A DNA stretch of 45,358 nt from Chroococcidiopsidaceae cyanobacterium CP_BM_ER_R8_30 (GTDB lineage: Bacteria; Cyanobacteriota; Cyanobacteriia; Cyanobacteriales; Chroococcidiopsidaceae): positions 1 to 45,358 of the forward strand of contig JAFASY010000181.1 of NCBI GenBank assembly GCA_019244235.1, written 5' to 3'. The translations under genes and the position numbers were made by a program. Shown one piece after another: positions 8,260-16,100 of this stretch. The notes beneath the pieces were generated by a model. It was given only the letters and a program-made list of their open reading frames with translations. It made no database searches and was not told the DNA's origin. Each line of letters opens with the position of its first letter. Within the stretch, counting starts at the first letter, position 1.

Positions 8260-8688
8260 GTGAGCAGTAAGCGAACAATAAAACAGGGTATAAACCCCCC
8301 TGCAAACCCACCTCCTTGGCGAATTTTGCTGGTTGAAGATAACGAAGTCAATCGGCAGATGTTAAATGACTATCTCGTCTATTGTGGATTTCAAGTCCAG
8401 GGCTTAGCGGATGGTACGGAGCTGTTCCAAGCTTTAGCTGGTTTTCAGCCTCACTTAATTTTGCTAGACTTAAAGTTACCAGACGTTGATGGCTATACTC
8501 TACTTCAGCATATCAAGCAGAGAGCCGACTTTCAACACATTCCTGTGATTGTGGTTTCTGCATTTGCTTTTAGAACTGACCAGCAGCGTGCTCTGAGTCT
8601 AGGAGCGAGTCGTTACTTTGTAAAACCAGTAAATCTTGGTGATTTAATACTAGCTATTGAAGACGAGTTATCTAGCTCAATAACCTGA
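8260..8688 (+). CDS. Single-domain response regulator (CheY-like receiver)
   Basis: One receiver domain and no output domain. The acidic pair and N-terminal strand are in ILLVEDNEVNRQMLNDYL, the phospho-acceptor aspartate is in LILLDLKLPDVDGY, the conserved Ser is in IVVSAF, and the lysine is in YFVKPVNLGDL. Such proteins relay phosphate between histidine kinases or bind partners. The partner kinase is not in the window. The start is unclear: the frame is open to a TTG at 8203, but GTG 8260, preceded by GGAAAAG, gives a short linker (about 20 residues) before the domain and is preferred. 142 residues. Confidence 0.85.
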   Translation: MSSKRTIKQGINPPANPPPWRILLVEDNEVNRQMLNDYLVYCGFQVQGLADGTELFQALAGFQPHLILLDLKLPDVDGYTLLQHIKQRADFQHIPVIVVSAFAFRTDQQRALSLGASRYFVKPVNLGDLILAIEDELSSSIT

Positions 8689-8723
8689 ATTGAGCTATTG
8701 CAATTTATTCATCTCTTTGTTGA

Positions 8724-10640
8724 ATGATCGAGCAAAAGACATCCACCTCAGCGGTAGAACAGCCGTCGTCCAGGGTAACATCAGTACCGTTGCTGAAAGA
8801 TCCAGAACGCCTCACTCAGCGGCTGAAAGAAATTCCGCCTGAGCCTGGAGTCTATCTCATGCGCGATGCAGCAGACCACATTATTTATATAGGGAAATCT
8901 CGAAAATTGCGATCGCGGGTCCGCTCATATTTCCGTGACTCTCAGCAGTTGAGCGAACGTATTAGCCTGATGGTGAAGCAAGTGACAGAGATTGAGTTCA
9001 TCGTCACAGATACAGAAGCAGAAGCTTTAGCATTGGAAGCAAACCTGATTAAGCAGTACCAACCGTATTTTAATGTTCTACTGAAGGATGATAAGAAATA
9101 TCCTTACGTGTGTATTACTTGGTCAGAAGATTATCCGCGAATTTTCATTACTCGCAACCGCCGTTTAGGCAAAGAGAAGGACAAGTACTACGGACCTTAC
9201 ACAGATGCTAGATTACTGCGAGATATACTCCGATTATCTAAGCGGATCTTTGCACTGCGTCAACGACCTCAACCACTGTTCAAAGACCGTCCCTGTCTTA
9301 ATTACGATTTAGGGCGTTGTCCAGGTGTTTGTCAAGGACTGATTCCTCCTGAAGAGTACCGCAAAACTGTGCAAAAGGTGGCAATGGTATTTCAAGGGCG
9401 AACCCAAGAGCTGCTGGAGATATTGGAACAGCAGATGCAGCGCTCAGCAGATGAGTTAAACTTTGAGGCTGCAGCTCGGATTCGAGACCAAATAGCTGGA
9501 CTTAAGTCATTGGGGGCCCAGCAGAAGGTATCGCTGCCAGATGATACGGTTTCTCGAGATGCTATTGCCTTGGCAGCAGATGAGAAACATGCTTGCATCC
9601 AGTTATTTCAGATCCGTGCTGGGCAACTGGTGGGGCGCTTGGGTTTCGTTGCCGATACTCGTGCCGAACCGGGAGCAATTTTACAACGGGTGTTAGAGGA
9701 GCATTATCAAACAGCCGACTCTGTAGAAATTCCCACTGAAATTTTGGTGCAGCATGAGTTGCCAGAAGGGGAGCTGTTGGCGGAAGTTTTAGCAGAGCGT
9801 AAAGGGCGTAAAGTCAGCATTCTATCTCCACTACGCTCTTCTAAAGCTGAACTTATAGAGATGGTGGAGCGCAACGCCGAGTACGAACTGCAAAGAACTC
9901 AGCGCTTGGGCGATCGCAATGCTCAAGCTATGGAGGATTTAGCTGCCATTCTTGATTTGCCCGACTTGCCTCACAGAATTGAAGGCTATGACATTTCCCA
10001 TATTCAAGGGGCGAATGCAGTTGCATCTCAGGTGGTATTTATTGATGGTTTGCCAGCTAAGCAGCACTATCGTCATTACAAGATCAAGAATCCTAATGTA
10101 ACGGCTGGTCACTCAGATGACTTTGCTAGTCTAGCGGAGGTCATTCGCCGCCGCTTCCGTAAGTATACTGAGTCGCCACAGTTGCAGCGAGTGGGAAATC
10201 CAGATTGGCCCGATCTCATTATGATCGACGGTGGCAAGGGCCAGTTATCCTCTGTTGTCGCTATATTGCAAGAGCTGAATTTGATGGAAGATTTGCGAGT
10301 TGTGAGTTTGGCTAAGCAACGAGAGGAGATTTTCTTGCCCTGTGAATCTCAACCCCTGCCAACTGAGATGGAGCAGCCGGGAGTGCAGTTGTTGCGGCGT
10401 CTGCGAGATGAGGCACACCGATTTGCAGTCACCTTCCATCGGCAGCAACGGAGTGATAAGCTAAGGCGATCGCGCTTAGAGGAAATTCCGGGGTTGGGAT
10501 ACCATCGGCAAAAGCAGCTCTTAGCGCATTTTCGCTCCATTGACTACATTCGGGAGGCGATGCCAGAGCAGTTAGAAACTGTACCTGGGATTGGTCCTCG
10601 TTTGGCTCAGGAAATCTACGATTATTTTCATCCAACTTGA
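8724..10640 (+). CDS. uvrC: UvrABC excinuclease subunit C
   Basis: Makes both incisions in nucleotide excision repair together with UvrB. Domains in order: GIY-YIG nuclease (GVY at 42-44, YIG at 55-57, [13 protein letters not shown]), a cysteine cluster ([15 protein letters not shown]), the UvrB-interacting UVR motif ([16 protein letters not shown]), the RNase H-like endonuclease domain ([24 protein letters not shown]) and C-terminal tandem helix-hairpin-helix ([35 protein letters not shown]). 638 residues, full length. The first 22 residues are a low-complexity extension. ATG 8724 is 36 bases after the response regulator stop. Confidence 0.97.
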   Translation: MIEQKTSTSAVEQPSSRVTSVPLLKDPERLTQRLKEIPPEPGVYLMRDAADHIIYIGKSRKLRSRVRSYFRDSQQLSERISLMVKQVTEIEFIVTDTEAEALALEANLIKQYQPYFNVLLKDDKKYPYVCITWSEDYPRIFITRNRRLGKEKDKYYGPYTDARLLRDILRLSKRIFALRQRPQPLFKDRPCLNYDLGRCPGVCQGLIPPEEYRKTVQKVAMVFQGRTQELLEILEQQMQRSADELNFEAAARIRDQIAGLKSLGAQQKVSLPDDTVSRDAIALAADEKHACIQLFQIRAGQLVGRLGFVADTRAEPGAILQRVLEEHYQTADSVEIPTEILVQHELPEGELLAEVLAERKGRKVSILSPLRSSKAELIEMVERNAEYELQRTQRLGDRNAQAMEDLAAILDLPDLPHRIEGYDISHIQGANAVASQVVFIDGLPAKQHYRHYKIKNPNVTAGHSDDFASLAEVIRRRFRKYTESPQLQRVGNPDWPDLIMIDGGKGQLSSVVAILQELNLMEDLRVVSLAKQREEIFLPCESQPLPTEMEQPGVQLLRRLRDEAHRFAVTFHRQQRSDKLRRSRLEEIPGLGYHRQKQLLAHFRSIDYIREAMPEQLETVPGIGPRLAQEIYDYFHPT

Positions 10641-10713
10641 GGAAGCAATCGTACAAGGCTTATATGGGGACAAGAGCAAGTTAGTTAAAAGTATGCTATG
10701 ATAAGTTTCCTAT

Positions 10714-10787
10714 GGACGCATAGCTCAGTTGGTTAGAGCACCACGTTGACATCGTGGGGGTCCGCCGTTCGAGTCGGCGTGTGTCCA
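10714..10787 (+). tRNA. tRNA-Val (anticodon GAC)
   Basis: A full cloverleaf can be drawn. Acceptor GGACGCA (10714-10720) pairs with TGTGTCC (10780-10786) with one G-T; discriminator A at 10787. D-arm GCTC/GAGC, anticodon stem CCACG/CGTGG with loop TTGACAT, T-arm CGCCG/CGGCG with loop TTCGAGT. The anticodon GAC reads valine codons GUC and GUU. CCA is not encoded, as is common in cyanobacteria. An integrase fragment 130 bases downstream suggests the gene served as an integration site. Confidence 0.96.
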
Positions 10788-10914
10788 TCGAAGGCTTCTC
10801 CTCAAACATCCTCCAACCCTTGTACAGCAAGGATTCCACCTTTCTCCCCAGTACATCAAGTTCTGGGGATTAGTTTTTCCAGCCCAAAATATTGACGTTT
10901 GAGTATGATTTTGA

Positions 10915-11175
10915 GTATGCTATTTGAGCACCACGAATCATATTCAAATTAGAGAAAAGCATTACTACCCATATGTATACTTTAAGCTGTTTACTGGAGT
11001 GAGAACAGGTGAAGCAGCAGGGTTAAATTGGGGAGTAATCGCGGAGGATTTTTCAACCGCTTGGATAAGAAAAGCTTTTAGCAAGGGAAAGTATAGAACC
11101 ATCAAGAGAAACAAAGCTCATACTATTAATCTCCCCAATGCATCTACTGCTCATACTTCAGAGCTAAATATGTAG
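10915..11175 (+). pseudogene. Tyrosine recombinase (integrase) fragment
   Basis: The frame opens just after a stop at 10912 and encodes only the first half of a phage-type integrase catalytic domain: YYPYVYFKLFTGVRTGEAAG. This holds the first catalytic arginine in the TGxRxGEAxGLxW motif. The segment KAFSKGKYRTIKRNKAHTINLPN follows, where the family has its beta-hairpin lysine. The N-terminal core-binding domain and the C-terminal HxxR...Y boxes are missing, so it is a dead remnant. Its position just downstream of tRNA-Val is the classic place for an island integrase. The duplicated TTTGAGTATG (10898-10907 and 10910-10919) lies at its truncated start. Confidence 0.75.
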
Positions 11176-11623
11176 TATAGAAACAATATAGAAGTGCTAC
11201 CAAGCAAAAGTAAAGGGATTATTTCTTGAGGCAATCGAGTAACTAATTCAGGTTAGTCTTCACTTTTTACCGAACGTTCGGTAAAAATAAATGTCTCAGG
11301 GAGCGGTGTTAGTTCAGCAAACATACTCACTGAGAGATTCCAACGAAGCAAGTTAAGAATAATAAGAGTAATAAGCATTTATGCTTAAACAGCAATCTAC
11401 AACACGGGTATAACAATCGTCATACCAGAGTAGAACATAGCAACGAACAAAGAGAGAACATAGCAGCGAAAGAATGCCGCCCGGATTAATTTAGCGACTT
11501 CTGTGATTGTTTTTGAATTCAAGTGAGACGTATGAAAAGAATGCAGTGTCAAATACGATAATTGTGTAGCTTCTTAGCTTTCTTAGTAGTTTTTTTAATC
11601 TGCAATGCCATTATGAACTTTCC
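11176..11623. other. Island intergenic DNA, no gene seen
   Basis: About 450 AT-rich bases between the integrase remnant and the next minus-strand gene. Apart from the perfect palindrome at 11264-11287 I see only very short frames. A 21-codon frame starting at 11291 directly after the palindrome has no recognisable motif. Confidence 0.5.
11264..11287. promoter_or_regulatory. Perfect 24-bp palindrome, TetR-type operator-like
   Basis: The centre is ACCGAACGTTCGGT with five T on the left and five A on the right, so all 24 bases are self-complementary. ACCGAACG/CGTTCGGT half-sites are typical of TetR-family operators; this is knowledge of the class, not proof. No TetR gene is present nearby, and the genes it would control may have been deleted with the rest of the island. 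Confidence 0.5.
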
Positions 11624-11917
11624 TTATTCTGGTATATCAAGTTCATCTTCATCATCTAGTTCACTAATATTAATTTGCTGACAAAGAGCATCAAAATATT
11701 CAACTGTTGGTAGCTCAATATCTTCACTAGTGAAATACAGGTCTAATGCTGCATCAATAAAATCCTTACTCCAATTCCCCAACCCTTCAAATTCATGTTG
11801 AAATAACCGTATTGAAGCTAGTATTGTAGCAATATCTCTTGCTGTTAATGCAACTAGATACTCTCCATTAAGGAAAAACTTACCTATCCGGTGATGAGTA
11901 TAGAAATTGTGTACCAA
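11624..11917 (-). CDS. Hypothetical protein, possibly with a damaged start
   Basis: Function not recognised. The readable body is GEYLVALTARDIATILASIR, LFQHEFEGLGNWSKDFID and an acidic tail ending ISELDDEDELDIPE; it is soluble and mostly helical. No ATG is in frame; the only usable codon is a TTG at 11917 lying inside the neighbouring methylase remnant. On the minus strand an ATG at 11868 reads ATG-GAG-AGT-ATC-stop. Removing one duplicated AG would give ATG-GAG-TAT-CTA-GTT and join it to the body. It may therefore be a frameshifted gene whose product began MEYLVAL. Real sequence origin likely, expression doubtful. Confidence 0.45.
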   Translation of the reverse strand: MVHNFYTHHRIGKFFLNGEYLVALTARDIATILASIRLFQHEFEGLGNWSKDFIDAALDLYFTSEDIELPTVEYFDALCQQINISELDDEDELDIPE

Positions 11918-12185
11918 ATGAGAATGCCATTAAGTTAAGGCTAAATCGAGTCTGTCAGGAAACAGGTTTAACGATTTCCAATGAACCCATTTTCTCTGGT
12001 GATACCAGAGCATTTTTTACTCACCTCTACGGTTTAGATAATTTCGGTAAGCTGTTCATCTCTCGACAACTGCTAGCACTGATGGCATTTGTGAAGTGGG
12101 TTAGGCTGGCGCATGAAGAAATGATGTAGCAAGAGCATGAGGAGGAGTTTGGAAAAGCGATCACGTCCTGCAACTCCGTACCCAC
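11872..12185 (+). pseudogene. DUF1156 adenine-specific DNA methylase remnant
   Basis: In one frame the sequence encodes DTRAFFTHLYGLDNFGKLF followed by ISRQLLALMAFVKWVRLAHEEMM, an in-frame TAG at 12127, then QEHEEEFGKAITSC. The segment YGxxxFxxLFxxRQLLAL is the pattern I know from the C-terminal half of DUF1156 (COG1743) DNA methylases. No methylase catalytic motif is present and both ends are missing, so it is an internal fragment. At about 12185 it runs into a DUF499 ATPase remnant in another frame, a deletion junction. The part before about 11950 is not clearly alignable. Confidence 0.6.
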
Positions 12186-12665
12186 TTTGGAGGCGGTAAG
12201 ACTCATTCCATTGTCAGTCTCTATCACATTGCTACCAGCTGCGAACAGTTACAATTCTTTCCAGAATTAGCAGTGCTATGAGAGCCCGGATCGGTAAAGG
12301 TTGCTATTTTTATTGGTCTTGATGTTGGTGCTAGTACAGGTATTCAGATTGAAAATGGTCCCCACATTCTAACGCCTTGGGAATATTCGGCTTGGCAGAG
12401 CGGTGGAGTTGAGGCTTATGCTTTGGTAGAAACAGAGGATCAGCAGCGTATTGCTCCTAGGAGTGACGTACTGAGAAAAATCTTTGGTGACAAGCCCATA
12501 CTACTGCTGATGGAAGCTTTTTCCATGCTATCAGCAATTTTTGAGGACTTTCGCTGGCAGCAAGGTTGGTTATCTATTGTGAAGATATTTCGTCAAAACT
12601 ATCCTCAATGGGAGCCAGTTTTAGATGAGGTAATCGAGCAGTTGAAGGTTAGGATTGAAAATTGA
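12186..12665 (+). pseudogene. DUF499 (COG1483) AAA-type ATPase remnant
   Basis: Reading from 12186: FGGGKTHSIVSLYHIATS is the unusual Walker A of DUF499 ATPases. An in-frame TGA at 12279 follows, then VKVAIFIGLDVGAS, WEYSAWQSGGVEAYALVETE and DVLRKIFGDKPILLLM, which corresponds to the strand leading to Walker B. The catalytic DE is lost: after LLLM the sequence jumps to EAFSMLSAIFEDF, probably another deletion joint. The N-terminus before Walker A is missing. DUF499 ATPases occur in BREX-like and DUF1156/DUF499/helicase phage-defence cassettes, in which the methylase gene sits next to the ATPase, matching the order here. Non-functional. Confidence 0.65.
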
Positions 12666-12764
12666 AATAGAGATATGTGAGGCGTACTCCATACTAAGGA
12701 GAAGAAGCATGAAACCTGATTGAATCTTCAGACGCTACGCTGCCACTAGAATAAAAATAGCTTA

Positions 12765-13397
12765 ATGATACCTTTGCCAACGCCCATTTATCATTTTACG
12801 CATGTCAATAATCTAGTATCTATTCTTGCTCAGGGATTGTTGTCAAACAATGTACTGAAGCAGGGCGATATCAGCTACACCGACGTAGCTCATCGAAGTG
12901 TTCAGGATCGACGTGCTACAAAATCCGTATCTTGTGGACCAGGTGGAGTTCTACATGACTATGTGCCTTTTTATTTCGCGCCACGCTCCCCGATGTTGTT
13001 TACCATCAGCAAAGGTAATGTAGAAGGTTATTCCCAAGGACAAGAGCCACTAATTTACATATCCTCAACAGCACAAGCAGTTAAAGCGGCAGCACTACCA
13101 TTTGTGTTCACAGATGGTCACGGCATTATGGCCATTACTAAATTCTTTGATGACCTTATTGATTTAAGAGAGATTGACTGGGCTGTGATGGCAAGGCGGT
13201 ATTGGAAAGATACTCCAGAAGATAATGAACGCTGCCGACGACGGCAAGCAGAGTTTTTAATTCATGGTTGTTTCCCTTGGAATTTAACCAGAGAAATTGG
13301 TGTTATGAATTTTGCAAGAGAGACCCAAGTGAGGCGAATAATAAAAATTTCACCTCATCAACCACAGATAAGGGTACATAGTGAGTGGTATTATTAA
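12765..13397 (+). CDS. darT: DarT family DNA thymidine ADP-ribosyltransferase toxin (DUF4433)
   Basis: The toxin half of DarTG. It uses NAD+ to attach ADP-ribose to thymidine bases in single-stranded DNA, blocking replication, including that of phages. 210 residues. Seen: the NAD-binding start IYHFTHVNNLVSILAQGLLS (H10, T12), the HRSVQDRR helix, YVPFYFAPRSPML (66-78) and the catalytic glutamate E163 in RRRQAEFLIHGCFPW. All key positions look intact. ATG 12765 gives the standard family N-terminus. It is followed after 170 bases by its antitoxin darG, a wider gap than usual. It lies in the eroded island after tRNA-Val, next to dead defence genes. Confidence 0.9.
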   Translation: MIPLPTPIYHFTHVNNLVSILAQGLLSNNVLKQGDISYTDVAHRSVQDRRATKSVSCGPGGVLHDYVPFYFAPRSPMLFTISKGNVEGYSQGQEPLIYISSTAQAVKAAALPFVFTDGHGIMAITKFFDDLIDLREIDWAVMARRYWKDTPEDNERCRRRQAEFLIHGCFPWNLTREIGVMNFARETQVRRIIKISPHQPQIRVHSEWYY

Positions 13398-13510
13398 GTT
13401 GTATAGATCGCAATCTTTTACCATATCCCCAAAATTCTAACTTAGTAGTGATCGAAATCACCTTGTTCAGAGAAAACATTAAGCAGGATGCTGTTGAGAT
13501 GTTATAAATA

Positions 13511-13535
13511 GCACAAACTCTTTGTGTGTTTGTGC
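13511..13535 (+). promoter_or_regulatory. Hairpin or operator upstream of darG
   Basis: GCACAAAC (13511-13518) and GTTTGTGC (13528-13535) are perfect 8-base arms around a 9-base loop. It is placed 32 bases before the preferred darG ATG and overlaps the alternative GTG start at 13526. It could be an autoregulatory operator or an RNA structure separating darT and darG expression. Confidence 0.4.
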
Positions 13536-13567
13536 AACGCTTTTATAGGCAAGGGCAAGCAGAGCAA

Positions 13568-14608
13568 ATGATTGAGCTTAGGCAAGGCAACTTACTTGAA
13601 ACGGATGCAGAGGCATTAGTCAACACAGTCAACTGTGTTGGTGTCATGGGTAAGGGTATTGCTTTGCAGTTTAAGCAAGCATTCCCCGATAACTTCCGCC
13701 ACTACGAACGAGCTTGTCGAGATAGAGAAGTACAACCAGGCAAGATGTTTACTGTATCTACTGGTAAACTACTCAATCCTAGGTACATCATTAACTTTCC
13801 AACCAAACGCCACTGGAGAGGTAAATCACGATTAGAAGATATTCAGTCTGGACTCTTGGCTTTGATTGCAGAAATTAAGCGTTTAGATATTCATTCCATT
13901 GGTATCCCTCCGTTAGGCTGTGGCAATGGCGGTCTGGAATGGTCGCAAGTAAGACCACTAATTGAGTCAGCCTTTGCAGAATTACCAGATGTGCAAGTAC
14001 TGCTATTTACACCGCAAGGCGCTCCTGATGTTGATTCAATACGCGTCGCTACTAATAAGCCTAAAATAACCCCCGCGCGTGCCTTATTTATCCGCTTATT
14101 GGAACTGTACGGTATCCCTGGTTATCGGTTGACTTTGCTAGAAATTCAAACATTGGCTTATTTTCTTCAGGTAGCTGGCGAGCCACTAAAACTGCAATAT
14201 GTTAAGGAAAAGTACGGTCCCTATGCAAACAATTTAAACCACGTCTTGCAAAGGATCGAAGGACATTTTATCCGAGGCTATGGTGATCGCAGCCAGGAGG
14301 CAGAGATTTATGTGCTTGCCGAAGGTCGGGAAGCCGCACAAACATTTTTGGAAAATGCACCTGATGTGACCAAAGAACGTTTAAACGAAGTCAGCAAACT
14401 AATTGAGGGTTTTGAAACCCCGTATGGATTGGAACTGCTTGCTAGCGTGCATTGGGTGGCGCAAGAAGATCCACGAGCTGCAACTGATGAATCACAAGCA
14501 ATCACTCTAGTGCATAGATGGAGCGAGCGTAAGCACAAACTATTCAAGCCGGAACATATTAGCAAGGCTTGGCAACGTCTTCATGACGAGAATTGGTTAA
14601 CTAAGTAA
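13568..14608 (+). CDS. darG: DarG macrodomain antitoxin (DNA ADP-ribosylglycohydrolase)
   Basis: Antitoxin partner of DarT. The N-terminal macrodomain (about residues 1-155) removes ADP-ribose from DNA: IELRQGNLLETDAEALVNTV, NCVGVMGKGIALQFKQAFP, PTKRHWRGKSRLEDI, and the phosphate loop IPPLGCGNGGLEW. The C-terminal domain (KITPARALFIRLLELYGIPG to AWQRLHDENWLTK) is the DarG region that binds and blocks the toxin. The frame is open to GTG 13526, but ATG 13568 starts exactly at the macrodomain, as in homologues, giving 346 residues. Both domains look complete, so the pair is probably functional. Confidence 0.9.
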   Translation: MIELRQGNLLETDAEALVNTVNCVGVMGKGIALQFKQAFPDNFRHYERACRDREVQPGKMFTVSTGKLLNPRYIINFPTKRHWRGKSRLEDIQSGLLALIAEIKRLDIHSIGIPPLGCGNGGLEWSQVRPLIESAFAELPDVQVLLFTPQGAPDVDSIRVATNKPKITPARALFIRLLELYGIPGYRLTLLEIQTLAYFLQVAGEPLKLQYVKEKYGPYANNLNHVLQRIEGHFIRGYGDRSQEAEIYVLAEGREAAQTFLENAPDVTKERLNEVSKLIEGFETPYGLELLASVHWVAQEDPRAATDESQAITLVHRWSERKHKLFKPEHISKAWQRLHDENWLTK

Positions 14609-14826
14609 TTAGTAGATTAGTACTTCAACATCTTCCAAAAGTTTGCAACATCGAGACTGCTGTTAAAGTCCATTGGGTACCATTGGATTAACTTTGTTAG
14701 GGCTTTGAGTTGTGCTAGCTCCTATATCCGTTATAAGGTTAGGGCTGAAGTCTATGCTAGAGACTGCTCGAAATCTCTCCAGCTAACACAGAACTTATAC
14801 TCAGACGCTATGGAGGGAGTGCAGCT

Positions 14827-14955
14827 ATGAATTCAGATACCAACAGCAGCGATCACCTAGATAGCATCGATCGGCGTCCAGCCCAACTCGTGACCATCAA
14901 GAGCGGCAAGCAAAAGACTACGAAGAAGTATCAAATATTAAAGGGGCAATTGTAA
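14827..14955 (+). CDS. Possible small protein of 42 residues, unknown
   Basis: ATG with a GGAGGGA 8 bases upstream encodes MNSDTNSSDHLDSIDRRPAQ, followed by a basic tail (TIKSGKQKTTKKYQILKGQL). Function not recognised. The excellent ribosome binding site is the main support; composition (acidic then Lys-rich) is compatible with a small DNA-associated or truncated protein. It could be a decayed start of a longer gene. The 218 bases between darG and this frame hold nothing I can identify. Confidence 0.35.
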   Translation: MNSDTNSSDHLDSIDRRPAQLVTIKSGKQKTTKKYQILKGQL

Positions 14956-15077
14956 ATTAGAACAGCTGTTCTATCGTCAAAGTGTAATGGTATGACAGAG
15001 TAGAGTGAAAATGATCAATATATATGGCTGTGCCCATCTTCAGATTGAAGAAGCAATTCGATGTGAACTCTAGCTGA

Positions 15078-15377
15078 CAGCATGAACTTGTCAATCGCAT
15101 TTGTTTTTTTATCAGTAGAGCTTTAGGAAATCACAGTGTTGCAGAAGCACTACGTAATGCGGGGGCTTGTGTTGAGATTCAGGGAGATCACTTTGCTGCT
15201 GATGAGCAGGACGCAGTGTGGCTTTCAGAAGTTGCTCTCCGAAATTGGATAATCCTAACAAAAGATCAGAATTGGGATATAGAGGCTTTACTTCATTTGC
15301 CTATGTATAGCAGTAAACAAAGCTATTATTGCTCATGTGTAACGCTAGGCATAAAATATTTTTTTGGGTTAATATAA
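15078..15377 (+). pseudogene. PIN-like toxin (VapC45-type) fragment
   Basis: An open frame without a start codon, directly after a TGA at 15075, encodes FFISRALGNHSVAEALRNAG, ACVEIQGDHFAADEQDAVWL and SEVALRNWIILTKDQNW. The family pattern is FxDRxLGxxxVxxALRxAG...DxHF...DxxWLxxVxxxxWxxLTKD. Here the first catalytic Asp is replaced by Ser (FISRALG), and after LTKD the conserved tail is replaced by unrelated sequence. It is therefore a dead copy. Orphan toxin fragments like this fit the island's decay. Confidence 0.55.
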
Positions 15378-15469
15378 ACATTCTTTTTACATAAATCCAT
15401 CAAATTTCTACTTGCAGAGTAAATTAGATTGTTACTATTACAGACGTAAATGTCTCTGAGAGGTTTCTT

Positions 15470-15721
15470 ATGTCTGAAGATCTTTTATTAGATTTATCTG
15501 CTGAAGAAGCAGCAAGTATTGCAGGTGGTGCAACCTATGGTTTCTCGTACTCACCATCTAGCTCGCCGTTCGCTGGTCAATTCGCTGTAAACGGTCAAAC
15601 CTTTGGTTACAACTACGTGGCAGGACAGCAAGGTCAATTCGCATTTTCGAATCCTTATACTGGGAAGACATACAATGTAGCATGGAATGGCACGGGTGCA
15701 CCGAGCTACTCAGCTGCTTAG
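15470..15721 (+). CDS. Double-glycine-leader peptide, bacteriocin-like precursor
   Basis: 83 residues. The first 20 form a leader of the type cut and exported by peptidase-C39 ABC transporters: MSEDLLLDLSAEEAASIAGG, with the LSxEExxxIxGG pattern. The 63-residue mature part is rich in Gly, Tyr, Phe, Ser and Gln, has no cysteine, and shows two loosely repeated halves (YGFSYSPSSSPFAGQFAVNG and FGYNYVAGQQGQFAFSNP). No modifying enzyme or transporter is adjacent, so export would rely on a distant system. GAGAGG lies 6 bases before the ATG, and a clear terminator follows. The nearest group I recall is the cyanobacterial bacteriocin-type signal-sequence proteins. Activity unknown. Confidence 0.7.
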   Translation: MSEDLLLDLSAEEAASIAGGATYGFSYSPSSSPFAGQFAVNGQTFGYNYVAGQQGQFAFSNPYTGKTYNVAWNGTGAPSYSAA

Positions 15722-15803
15722 CCATGTGTTCAGGAATTAGCCCTAAAAATTTAAATGACGAACAGCTTACACCTGTTACTGAGGTGTTCATTTGAATTGA
15801 AAT

Positions 15804-15856
15804 AGAAGTACCTACTTGAGAGCACCCAAGATCCATTTAGGTGCTTCTATTTTTTT
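15804..15856 (+). terminator. Intrinsic terminator after the GG-leader gene
   Basis: AGAAGTACCTA (15804-15814) pairs with TAGGTGCTTCT (15838-15848) with a single G-T wobble, and ATTTTTTT follows at 15849-15856. A nested AGCACC/GGTGCT pairing is an alternative. It makes the gene at 15470 a monocistronic unit. Confidence 0.75.
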
Positions 15857-16100
15857 ACTAATAAGTTTCTGTTATTACTTTATACAATGTTTCACCTCAG
15901 TAGCACAGATCCGAGAAGCAGTGTTAGCAGTAACAATAGATTTGCTACAGTTACAGGGACAGAATGCATACAGTGAGCTACATAGAGCTTATATTCGTAA
16001 CAAGCAGTAAGCCAACTATAGCTACTGACTAAGAACTAGCCACAAAAAAAGCTTTACAATTTTTATTTCTAGTCAGATTTTTCCCCACAATTTCCCCAGT

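Noticed and set aside
8004-8270. 88-codon frame before the response regulator
   Set aside because: It runs through the dispersed hairpin repeat, which explains its coding-like GC content, and overlaps the response regulator start.
10780-10800. Search for a second copy of the tRNA-Val 3' end as island attR
   Set aside because: No matching segment was seen downstream in the window, so no attachment-site pair is claimed.
15816-16010. 64-codon frame with a hydrophobic start
   Set aside because: Its first codons are the stem of the terminator after the GG-leader gene; no family resemblance and no ribosome site.
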